Below are positions 57,406 through 64,000 of a stretch of DNA of 64,000 nucleotides, piece by piece. How positions within the stretch are numbered: position 1 is the stretch's first letter; each line of letters begins with the position of its first letter. The stretch comes from Sphingobacterium lumbrici (lineage in GTDB: Bacteria; Bacteroidota; Bacteroidia; Sphingobacteriales; Sphingobacteriaceae): positions 1-64,000 of the forward strand of contig NZ_SRZY01000033.1 in assembly GCF_006476045.1 (NCBI RefSeq). The letters are read 5' to 3'. Under the pieces are notes generated by a model. The model worked only from the letters and a program-made list of their open reading frames with translations. It did not search any database and was not told where the DNA came from. The position numbers and the translations under genes were made by a program.

Positions 57406-58697
57406 GATTTAAACATTTAGCAATATTATTCTTTGCACTCTCCACGGGGGGACAAGCATTCGCCCAGAAGCCTGTCGAAATCAAAGGACAACTCGCGATC
57501 GGTAAAGAAATCAGATTATATCAGACTGATGCAGGTGCTGCATTAGAGGTAGCAAAAATACAAGCAAAAGAAGACGGAAGCTTCCGTTTTTCGTTCTTTC
57601 CAGATTACGAGGGGATTTATGTCCTCCAAACAAGTGCAAGTTCTGCTCCTAATTCGGAGTTTTACCTAAAAGAAGGAGACGTCTTGGACGTGACATTAAA
57701 CGAACTAGGGTATGAACTGCAAGGTGCAAACAACTCCAAAGAAAACCAGATTCTTGAGGCGTGGGAAGCACAGTCGCTTCTTTTGAGCATGGAGCTCAAT
57801 AGTCCTGAGGACTACATGTCAAAATTAAACGCCGCAGCGAAGCTATATGCTGAAAAGAACAAATCAAAAAACAAACAATTTGATCATTTCTTGCCACAAT
57901 ACTTGAAGTGGAATATCGCTCAGCATAGTAATAGCTTAGCAAAAGGATTCAAAATCACTGATTACACACGTTCTGCACATGAGGTCTACGCATTACCAAA
58001 TGGGCTGAAGACATTGAAACGGATCATACAGCTTGAGGCAGCGAAAAGCGGTAAAATCAAAGAAGGAATGGAAGGCTTGAAATCCGAGTTAGCAAGCATA
58101 CAAAATGACACGCTAAAAGGAGATATTGTACTGAATTATATGGCCGAACTGGTTAGCTACCGCGGATTTAATGAAGCAGCAAGCCAATGCAGCGCCTTCT
58201 TTGTTACGAAAAAACAACAGCAAGACTTAGAGAAGTATAAACTCAAGTTTAGTAATTTTACCCCCGGAGATATGGGCTTTGAATTTGCCTATCCCGACAA
58301 AAATGGTAAGATCGTGAAGCTAAGTGATTTTAAAGGAAAGGTCGTAGTAGTAGACGTATGGGCTACTTGGTGTGGCCCCTGCCTGAAGGAAGTTCCCCAC
58401 CTAAGAAAGCTTGAAGAATCTTTAGCGGGCAAAGACGTAGTCTTCATAGGCATGTCTACAGATAAGGACAAAGATAAGAACAAGTGGGAAGAAATGATTG
58501 AGGAAGAGGCAATGAAAGGCAGCATACACATCCTTGCTGGACCAACCAATGAATTTTCCAAGTTCTATAAGATCAGCAGTATCCCTAGATTCTTAGTCTT
58601 CGACAAGAAAGGTAATCTGGTTACAGCGAATTCGCCGAGACCATCTGACCCAAAATTGAAAAAAATAATTGAGGAAGAATTGAAAGTCACTAATTAA
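57402..58697 (+). CDS. TlpA-like periplasmic thioredoxin, copy 3 of 3
   Basis: 431 residues, the shortest of the three: signal peptide (LFFALSTGGQAFAQ), KPVEIKGQLAIG, FFPDYEGIYVLQ, and VVVDVWATWCGPCLKE with SSIPRFLVF. Closest in N-terminal start to copy 2 (both KPVEIKG). Ends NSPRPSDPKLKKIIEEELK, like the other copies (SDAPRPSDPKLKLIIE). Last gene of the island. Confidence 0.85.
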   Translation: MRFKHLAILFFALSTGGQAFAQKPVEIKGQLAIGKEIRLYQTDAGAALEVAKIQAKEDGSFRFSFFPDYEGIYVLQTSASSAPNSEFYLKEGDVLDVTLNELGYELQGANNSKENQILEAWEAQSLLLSMELNSPEDYMSKLNAAAKLYAEKNKSKNKQFDHFLPQYLKWNIAQHSNSLAKGFKITDYTRSAHEVYALPNGLKTLKRIIQLEAAKSGKIKEGMEGLKSELASIQNDTLKGDIVLNYMAELVSYRGFNEAASQCSAFFVTKKQQQDLEKYKLKFSNFTPGDMGFEFAYPDKNGKIVKLSDFKGKVVVVDVWATWCGPCLKEVPHLRKLEESLAGKDVVFIGMSTDKDKDKNKWEEMIEEEAMKGSIHILAGPTNEFSKFYKISSIPRFLVFDKKGNLVTANSPRPSDPKLKKIIEEELKVTN

Positions 58698-58838
58698 TAC
58701 ACGTAGGTATCTCATCCATTAGGCTCAACAAAGGATTTATTCAACTCGATGGCGGACTCAGACCAGATACATTTACGTCTAGCTAAAACAAGCCCCCGAA
58801 ACAAAATGCAAAAAAGTTAAAATAGCTTCAGAAACAAA

Positions 58839-58872
58839 AAATCCTGCATCTGTTCATTCAAATGCAGGATTT
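58839..58872. terminator. Hairpin after the last island gene
   Basis: 11-bp stem AAATCCTGCAT/ATGCAGGATTT (58839-58849 with 58862-58872). The T run lies on the minus strand side, so it would terminate minus-strand transcripts best; on the plus strand only three T end the stem. Confidence 0.55.
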
Positions 58873-59096
58873 CATATTATGGAGTTGCTACTGGAATTGC
58901 AATTGCCCTGTTGACGGCCTTGTATCCCGGTGCTTCCTTCGTGACACATTTACCTTTGATGTCTCAATGTCCCGGTTGTATCTTTCATCATCCCGCACAT
59001 TAAAAAGGTTAAACAATAGATGTCTGAAAGCCTTTTTCTTCTCTCGCCTCATCAAACTTTCCCGCGATCCGGTTACCAAAAATAAGCAATAGCCGA
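58873..59096. other. Island right flank without a supported gene
   Basis: Part of a 509-bp gap (58698-59206). Both strands contain short, stop-interrupted stretches with protein-like translations (plus: GVATGIAIALLTALYP and CPGCIFHHPAH; minus: FGNRIAGKFDEAREEKG and KEAPGYKAVNRAIAIP), possibly decayed gene fragments. 58698-58838 shows nothing. Confidence 0.4.
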
Positions 59097-59132
59097 GGTA
59101 ACCGAATGGTTTGCTATGGAATGAAATAGTAT
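59070..59132 (+). repeat. Right island-edge element: 8-bp stem plus 33-nt repeat
   Basis: CGGTTACC (59070-59077) pairs with GGTAACCG (59097-59104); the 33 nt at 59100-59132 match the left copy at 42792-42824. Two of the stem bases differ from the left copy but pairing is kept on both sides. Confidence 0.6.
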
Positions 59133-59206
59133 GGTTTATTTATTTTCTTTAAAGTGGTTTTAATGCCGCTTAAAATGAGAAAAGCCACCCTGAAAGAGTA
59201 GCTTTG

Positions 59207-59279
59207 TGATCCCGCTGGGATTCGAACCCAGGACCCATACATTAAAAGTGTATTGCTCTACCAGCTGAGCTACGGAATC
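59207..59279 (-). tRNA. tRNA-Lys (anticodon TTT)
   Basis: Minus-strand cloverleaf of 73 nt: acceptor GATTCCG/CGGGATC (one G-T pair), D arm GCTC-AGCTGGTA-GAGC, anticodon arm ATACA-CTTTTAA-TGTAT with anticodon TTT, T arm CTGGG-TTCGAAT-CCCAG, discriminator A. No encoded CCA. Its 3' end faces the SusCD island, 74 bp from the island-edge repeat. Confidence 0.95.
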
Positions 59280-59439
59280 CTAATTCTTTATTGAATTATC
59301 CTTCGTTGTTTGAAGTGATGCAAAGGTAAAAAAATCTATAATACAGACCAAATGAAATGGTTTTTATTTTGTTTTTAAACCATTAAGTGTTTGTTTTTCA
59401 GTTTGAAAAAATAATCTTTTTGCTAGATTTAACATAAGA

Positions 59440-60300
59440 TTATTGCTTTTTTGCGCTGATCATGCGGTCTACACCATTGATGTCTTGTAAAATCTTGACC
59501 TGTGTAAATCCCTTTTTGCGAAGTAAGGATGCCGTTTCATGGCTTAGATATTGATTGATCTCGAAATAGAGCGTACCGGTTTCCTCCAGATGAGCCAATG
59601 CAAAGTCCGAAATGTAGTCATAAAAAATCAATGGGGCACTGCTTTCAACAAATAGGGCGAGATGTGGCTCAAAGGCGATGACATTTTGATGCATCTCTTC
59701 TTTCTCTGCCGGTGTAATATAAGGGGGGTTACTTACGATGATATCAAATCGTTCACCGTTGGTAAACAAAAATTCCCATTCTAAAATATCTGCATGGACA
59801 AACTGAATAGCTACTTCTTGTTTTGCCGCATTTTGTTTAGCAATTGCAAGAGCTTCTGATGAAATATCTATCGCCCAAATTTCTGCATCTTGTATGTGTT
59901 TTGCTATGCTAATGGGAATACATCCGGTACCTGTTCCAATGTCTATGAGACGTAGATTTTTCTGTGTGCCGTGTGATTTCAAGATCAGATCGACCAATTC
60001 TTCCGTTTCCGATCTGGGAATCAATGTATGTTCATTGACATTAAAGTCGAGTCCATAAAATGATGTACTGCCAATAAGATGCTGTATAGGTTTGCCGTAT
60101 TTTAATTGCTGGAGCATTTCAAGCAATTGATGCTGCTGATCGGCAGTAGGAGCACTGTTTTTCTCGAGCAAATAGTTTGCTTTTTTTAGCTGCGCAATAT
60201 GTTCGATGGCGATATGAAACATTGCTTTAATTTCTGCCGGATCATATAGGTTAGCTAATTCATCTAAAAAAACTTGTTCAATATCACGCCATTTGTTCAT
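59440..60300 (-). CDS. prmC: Peptide chain release factor N5-glutamine methyltransferase
   Basis: Methylates the GGQ glutamine of RF1/RF2. 286 residues: N-terminal helical domain, then SAM-binding LIDIGTGTGCIPISIAKH, and the catalytic NPPY motif in IIVSNPPYITPAE. PLIPRSETEELVDLIL-type linker TLIPRSETEELV is diagnostic for PrmC. A -7 box lies four bases before the ATG. Confidence 0.95.
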   Translation of the reverse strand: MNKWRDIEQVFLDELANLYDPAEIKAMFHIAIEHIAQLKKANYLLEKNSAPTADQQHQLLEMLQQLKYGKPIQHLIGSTSFYGLDFNVNEHTLIPRSETEELVDLILKSHGTQKNLRLIDIGTGTGCIPISIAKHIQDAEIWAIDISSEALAIAKQNAAKQEVAIQFVHADILEWEFLFTNGERFDIIVSNPPYITPAEKEEMHQNVIAFEPHLALFVESSAPLIFYDYISDFALAHLEETGTLYFEINQYLSHETASLLRKKGFTQVKILQDINGVDRMISAKKQ

Positions 60301-60304
60301 GATA

Positions 60305-60312
60305 CAAACTTA
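60305..60312 (-). promoter_or_regulatory. -7 box TAAGTTTG of prmC, four bases before ATG
   Basis: Minus strand TAAGTTTG-TATC-ATG, with TTG 23 bases upstream of the box. Predicts a leaderless prmC mRNA. Confidence 0.6.
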
Positions 60313-60343
60313 CAATATTATGCATTATTTAGGAGCAATTCAC

Positions 60344-60351
60344 TAAGTTTG
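60344..60351 (+). promoter_or_regulatory. -7 box TAAGTTTG of ribD, four bases before ATG
   Basis: TAAGTTTG-TTGT-ATG (60356). The 55-bp prmC-ribD gap thus carries the same box facing out in both directions. No TTG at -33. Confidence 0.58.
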
Positions 60352-60355
60352 TTGT

Positions 60356-61411
60356 ATGGATAGGCGTGAATATTATATGCAAAGGTGTTTGGATCTTGCT
60401 GTTTTAGGAATGGGAACAGTGAGCCCCAATCCGATGGTAGGTGCAGTCGTTGTGCATGAAGATGCTATTATCGGAGAAGGATATACTTCTCCATGTGGCG
60501 GGCCGCATGCTGAGGTCAACGCTGTACAGTCTGTGATTACTAAATACGGGATAGAGAAAGCAAATCAGCTATTGGCGGATAGCACCATCTACGTAAGTTT
60601 GGAGCCTTGTGCGCATTTCGGAAAAACCCCGCCCTGTGCGGATATGCTGATCGCTCATGGCTTACAAAAAGTTGTTATAGGTTGTTTAGATCCTTTTTCT
60701 AAAGTAAATGGTCTGGGGATAGCAAAACTGCTGTCGGCCGGAATAGAAGTTGTTAAAGGAGTATTGGAAGATGAATGTCAGTATATAAATCGTCGGTTCT
60801 TTACACAGATTAACAAAAATAGGCCTTATGTGGTTTTAAAATGGGCCGAAACTAACGATGGATATTTTGCGCCCGACGATGACAGACAGCAATGGATAAG
60901 TAACGCTGCGAGCAAGCAGTTGGTACACAAATGGCGCAGTGAAGAAGATGCTATCTTGGTGGGGAAGAATACGGCGCTAATTGATAACCCAAGTTTAACA
61001 AATCGATGTTGGACGGGAAAGTCTCCGAAGCGGATTCTGATCGATCGGAATCTTGATGTTCCTGCTGATTATCATCTTTTGGATCAATCTATCGAAACAA
61101 TTGTGTTTAATGCGGTTAAATCGGAATGGAATCAGAATCTTAAATATATCGAAATTGAAAACTTTGACCTATACCTGCCTCAAAACATTTTATATCAATT
61201 GTACTTGATGGATGTACAATCTATTATTATCGAAGGTGGGGCTAAAACTCTACAGATGTTTATCGATGCCGGTCTCTGGGATGAAGCACGAATTTTTGTA
61301 TCCAAAGAATCATGGGGCGCAGGGATGGTTTCTCCAAAAATAAGTGGCGTTTTGGAGAAGAAATTGCAAGTCTCCGATGATCAATTATTGATCTATCACC
61401 CAATTAATTAG
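60356..61411 (+). CDS. ribD: Riboflavin deaminase/reductase
   Basis: Bifunctional riboflavin-pathway enzyme. N-terminal zinc deaminase: GGPHAEVNAV and SLEPCAHFGKTPPCADML (His, two Cys, Glu). C-terminal reductase: VVLKWAETNDGYFA, EEDAILVGKNTALIDNPSLTNR, IIEGGAKTLQMFIDAGLWDE. 351 residues is normal. Other rib genes are not in the window and there is no room for an FMN riboswitch upstream. Confidence 0.95.
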   Translation: MDRREYYMQRCLDLAVLGMGTVSPNPMVGAVVVHEDAIIGEGYTSPCGGPHAEVNAVQSVITKYGIEKANQLLADSTIYVSLEPCAHFGKTPPCADMLIAHGLQKVVIGCLDPFSKVNGLGIAKLLSAGIEVVKGVLEDECQYINRRFFTQINKNRPYVVLKWAETNDGYFAPDDDRQQWISNAASKQLVHKWRSEEDAILVGKNTALIDNPSLTNRCWTGKSPKRILIDRNLDVPADYHLLDQSIETIVFNAVKSEWNQNLKYIEIENFDLYLPQNILYQLYLMDVQSIIIEGGAKTLQMFIDAGLWDEARIFVSKESWGAGMVSPKISGVLEKKLQVSDDQLLIYHPIN

Positions 61412-61442
61412 CGATTTATTTTAAAATGATATATAAAAGCTG

Positions 61443-61450
61443 TAAATTTA
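61443..61450 (+). promoter_or_regulatory. -7-like box TAAATTTA, four bases before ATG
   Basis: TAAATTTA-AGCT-ATG (61455); last base differs from TAnnTTTG. Confidence 0.4.
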
Positions 61451-61454
61451 AGCT

Positions 61455-62732
61455 ATGTCATTTCCGGAAGAATTACTTCACTTCATTTGGCGTTTTCGCT
61501 TGTATAACCAATTGGATTTAAAAACATCTGATGGAGATGAGGTGCGGGTGGTGGAAATAGGGCAGTATAATGTTAATGCAGGTCCTGATTTTGAATTTGC
61601 CTGTGTCCGAATTGGTGACGTATTATGGCATGGTCATGTAGAAATTCACATTCATGCTAAAGATTGGGAAAAGCATGGGCACTCATCTGATCCGGCATAT
61701 AACAATACGGTATTGCATGTGGTATGGAATAATGATTTTGCTGTACTCCGATCTGACGGAACTCCAATTCCTACTATATGTTTGCAGCCTTATGTACAAG
61801 AAGGAAGGTTGTTGAAATATCAATCTCTTATGCAAAATCTGAACTGGATACCCTGCGAAAATCAGATTTCTCAAATTAATGATATTGTGGTTTATCCATG
61901 GCTAAAGCGACTTGCCATAGAACGGTTAGCAGATAAATACGACTATTTTTTACGAATTATTCAGGAAACTAAACAGGATTGGGAAAGGGTATTGGCTATT
62001 GCATTGGCAAGAGCCTTCGGTATGCGGGTAAACTCGATAGCTTTCGAAAAATTGATGTCTTCTGTGGATTTACTTTTGTTTCAAAAGTATCAAAATGATA
62101 CTATAAAGACGAGTAGCTTGCTGTTTGGGGTTGCTGGTCTATTGAAGCAAGAGACAAAGGATGATTACCCTAAAGCGTTACTGTCTGAGTTTGAGTACTT
62201 GAAGAAAATCCATAAATTGGAACCTATGCGGACAGAAGAGTGGAAATTTTTGAGGATGAGACCATATAATTTCCCTACTTATCGTATTGCACAGCTGTCG
62301 ACATTATTATGTAATAAGGCTTATTGGTTTGAATTTATTTTACGTGAAGATAGATTGACGATTTCAGCGATGATTCAATCCTTTGAACTTCAGGTATATT
62401 GGAGGGATCATTATAGGTTTGACAGGCAGACAAAAGTTCATTCCACCTCATGGTCTAAGGAATTTATTTCCCATCTCTTTGTGAATTGTTTTATACCAAT
62501 AGTATTTGCCTATGGTAAGTTTTATAACATCGAAAAATACATGGAGAAAGCTATACAATGGTTGGAGGAAATTGAGACGGAAAATAATTCCATCATCACA
62601 AGGTTCAAGAAAATGAATGTAAAATCACACACTGCAGCCGATTCACAAGCCTTGCTACATTTGAAAAATAATTACTGCGATAACAAAAGGTGTTTAGAAT
62701 GTGCTATCGGTGTTTCACTTTTAAAACACTAA
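61455..62732 (+). CDS. DUF2851 family protein
   Basis: 425 residues with the family opening FPEELLHFIWRFRLYNQLDL, GQYNVNAGPDFEFACVRIGD, WHGHVEIHIHAKDW and the C-terminal cysteine cluster CDNKRCLECAIG (CxxxxCxxC). Present across Bacteroidetes; function unknown. The paired histidines (HGHVEIHIH) and the Cys motif suggest metal binding, but that is inference. A TAAATTTA box sits four bases before the ATG. Its stop overlaps the convergent ankyrin gene by 4 bp. Confidence 0.85.
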   Translation: MSFPEELLHFIWRFRLYNQLDLKTSDGDEVRVVEIGQYNVNAGPDFEFACVRIGDVLWHGHVEIHIHAKDWEKHGHSSDPAYNNTVLHVVWNNDFAVLRSDGTPIPTICLQPYVQEGRLLKYQSLMQNLNWIPCENQISQINDIVVYPWLKRLAIERLADKYDYFLRIIQETKQDWERVLAIALARAFGMRVNSIAFEKLMSSVDLLLFQKYQNDTIKTSSLLFGVAGLLKQETKDDYPKALLSEFEYLKKIHKLEPMRTEEWKFLRMRPYNFPTYRIAQLSTLLCNKAYWFEFILREDRLTISAMIQSFELQVYWRDHYRFDRQTKVHSTSWSKEFISHLFVNCFIPIVFAYGKFYNIEKYMEKAIQWLEEIETENNSIITRFKKMNVKSHTAADSQALLHLKNNYCDNKRCLECAIGVSLLKH

Positions 62733-63382
62733 TTTACTTTCAAAATCTCCGCTATCTCATGAAAACCTTTATCTGCAGCCAAATCTGCCGCCGTAGCACC
62801 TAAATCTGTAACAATGCTGATATTAGCTCCTTGTTCCAATAATAAAATAATCAACTCAATATTACCGTGTTGAGCGGCCAAATGTAGTGGAGTAATACGG
62901 GCGGTTTGGACTACATTTACTTCGGCTCCGGCCTCAATAAGCATTTTACTTATTACCTCATTGTTGATACTTAATGAAGCATGTAAGGGGTACACATTGT
63001 AGCCATTTTGTGATGGTATATTGGGATCTGCATGATGGGCTAGCAAAATCCTGACAATATCTTCTTTACCGAAATGTGCAGCAATACCGATAGGAGTAAA
63101 GCCATGAGAAGAAATTTCGTTAATCACCTCCGGTCTTTGTTCGACCATCATTTGTACGTGTTGTGCTAATCCTGCGGCACATGCTTCATGAATGGTAATC
63201 GATGTGATGTATTTTAAGATTATTTGTACAATTTGAGGTTTGTGGTAATAGCAGGCCAATAATAAAGGTGAAATATCATGGCTTGTATTCTCTTTAACCA
63301 AAGAAGAGTTTTTACTTAGTAACAAATCTAAATCTTGAAAGTTACCCGTTTCAATATATTCCTCTAATACTGTTAAGCTCAT
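62729..63382 (-). CDS. Ankyrin-repeat protein
   Basis: About 217 residues from the ATG at 63382 (a longer frame from 63439 has a poor N-terminus). Mostly ankyrin repeats of ~33 residues: GFTPIGIAAHFGKEDIVRILL, ARITPLHLAAQHGNIELIILLL and similar. No signal peptide, so cytoplasmic; partner unknown. Convergent with DUF2851, stops overlapping by 4 bp. Confidence 0.88.
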   Translation of the reverse strand: MSLTVLEEYIETGNFQDLDLLLSKNSSLVKENTSHDISPLLLACYYHKPQIVQIILKYITSITIHEACAAGLAQHVQMMVEQRPEVINEISSHGFTPIGIAAHFGKEDIVRILLAHHADPNIPSQNGYNVYPLHASLSINNEVISKMLIEAGAEVNVVQTARITPLHLAAQHGNIELIILLLEQGANISIVTDLGATAADLAADKGFHEIAEILKVN

Positions 63383-63594
63383 TTTTTGAATTTCCTGTTT
63401 CAGCTCCGAAATAAAGAAAAAAATATGGATTCGGCACAAATTGTGAGTAAAATTTTGTTTGTGGATTAATAATGCTTTTTTTTTGAAATCTCAGCTAAAG
63501 CATAATTTTATAATGCTTATTACGCAAACAATGGTTTTACATAGTGTTCATGTAACAGAGTTTTAATTTTAACAATCAAATTTTCGGGAAAATG

Positions 63595-63624
63595 TTGCAA
63601 ATAAGGAAAGGTTGTTTACTTTTG
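63595..63624 (+). promoter_or_regulatory. Promoter of ubiX
   Basis: TTG at 63595-63597, 19-bp spacer, TACTTTTG at 63617-63624; predicted start near 63629, leaving a leader of ~95 nt. Confidence 0.65.
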
Positions 63625-63631
63625 TAGCGCC

Positions 63632-63705
63632 CTCCCCAAGGGCATGTTTTTCATAGGTAGATGTAGGGTCGAATATTTCTTATTCGGCCCTTCTTATTCG
63701 GCCCT
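63632..63705 (+). promoter_or_regulatory. Structured ubiX leader with duplicated 3' stem arm
   Basis: A small GCCCT/AGGGC hairpin (~63629-63643) is followed by stem AGGGTCGAATA (63665-63675) that can pair with either of two identical TATTCGGCCCT arms (63681-63691 or 63695-63705), one 14 bp after the other. The remaining gap 63383-63594 is AT-rich with nothing else I can support. Confidence 0.5.
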
Positions 63706-63724
63706 TATTTTATAGATTTGTTCT

Positions 63725-64000
63725 ATGAAACGAAAAATCATAGTTGCGATCACAGGAGCATCGGGGGCAATTTACGCAAAACTTTTATTGGATAAACTGA
63801 GTCTATTGATGGATCAGATTGAAGAGATAGGTGTTGTTATGTCGGATAACGCGAAGGACGTTTGGCAATTCGAATTGAAGAATGAGGCGTTTAAAACATA
63901 TCCCTTTGTATTCTATTCAAAGAATGATTTTATGGCTCCTTTTGCATCGGGATCCGCAAACTTTGATACGATGATTGTTTGTCCTTGTTCAATGGGGACT
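63725..64000 (+). CDS. ubiX: UbiX-type flavin prenyltransferase (partial, open at 3' end)
   Basis: 92 codons reach the window edge. Family signatures are clear: GASGAIYAKLLL (flavin phosphate-binding loop), VVMSDNAKDVW, APFASGSANFDTMIVCPCSMGT. UbiX prenylates FMN to make the cofactor of UbiD decarboxylases. Preceded by its own promoter and a structured leader. Confidence 0.95.
   Translation, partial: MKRKIIVAITGASGAIYAKLLLDKLSLLMDQIEEIGVVMSDNAKDVWQFELKNEAFKTYPFVFYSKNDFMAPFASGSANFDTMIVCPCSMGT

Noticed and set aside
58862..59092. 76-codon plus-strand and 63-codon minus-strand open frames
   Set aside because: They overlap head-on, have low-complexity Arg/Lys/Ser-rich translations and no start signals; neither is supported as a gene.
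59207..59279. tRNA-Lys as attachment site of the SusCD island
   Set aside because: No copy of the tRNA 3' end is found near the left edge (42.6-43.0 kb) and no integrase is present; only proximity remains.
60301..60355. FMN riboswitch upstream of ribD
   Set aside because: The gap is 55 bp with -7 boxes four bases from both ATGs; there is no room for an aptamer.

Overview
The window is a chromosomal segment of a Bacteroidetes bacterium, most likely of the Sphingobacteriaceae (Sphingobacterium/Pedobacter type). This rests on: a surface protein with a gliding/type IX-type C-terminal domain followed by a PorP/SprF-like gene; a short (286 aa) primary sigma factor without region 1.1; glutamine synthetase III; SusC/SusD; and many promoters of the Bacteroidetes form TAnnTTTG (-7) with TTG/TTTG near -33. 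Species cannot be fixed by eye.

Layout. 1-4.8 kb: end of a giant repeat adhesin, a PorP/SprF-like protein and an OmpA/PD40 lipoprotein-like protein (surface secretion and motility). 5.0-5.4 kb: RNase P RNA. 5.5-7.1 kb: NtrC-type response regulator and a 58-aa membrane peptide. 7.3-9.9 kb: homoserine dehydrogenase and O-acetylhomoserine sulfhydrylase (methionine/threonine branch). 10-13.7 kb: AMP nucleosidase, ClpX, ClpP and an HsdR-N-like protein. 13.8-19.4 kb: holA, a small outer-membrane protein, ywbE, carA with an attenuator-like leader, a 422-bp inverted-repeat element, eno and a DivIC/FtsB-like gene. 19.4-30.7 kb: glutamine synthetase III, an S9 peptidase, the primary sigma factor, a small HTH protein, fmt, an FtsX/LolE-type permease and a CPA2 antiporter. 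30.7-37.9 kb: a mannoside-degradation locus (GH92 and GH38-like enzymes around a GntR/UTRA regulator). 38-42.6 kb: a biotin operon whose first gene encodes a ferritin-like, probably di-iron, protein in place of the usual bioC/bioH. 42.7-59.1 kb: a Sus-like uptake island (ECF sigma, FecR, M60 mucinase-type peptidase, STN-containing SusC, SusD, DUF4843, PKD-like lipoprotein, three tandem TlpA-like thioredoxins). 59.2-64 kb: tRNA-Lys, prmC, ribD, DUF2851, an ankyrin protein and the start of ubiX.

How genes work together. In the island, FecI-FecR-STN/SusC form a complete trans-envelope signalling chain, so substrate binding at SusC/D should switch on uptake genes. The M60 peptidase suggests a glycoprotein or mucin-like substrate; the three thioredoxins suggest reduction of disulfides or protection of thiols in the periplasm. 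The nearby GH92/GH38 mannosidases would fit high-mannose glycan trimming, but they have their own regulator.

The most interesting points are: (1) the ferritin-like protein opening a bioC/bioH-less biotin operon; (2) a 33-bp repeat next to a covarying 8-bp stem at both edges of the 16-kb island; (3) a hairpin plus 17-18 nt motif repeated upstream of both the M60 and the susC genes; (4) five genes with a -7 box exactly four bases before the ATG, implying leaderless mRNAs; (5) attenuator-like leaders before carA and ubiX. All calls are from reading the sequence; no database search was run.
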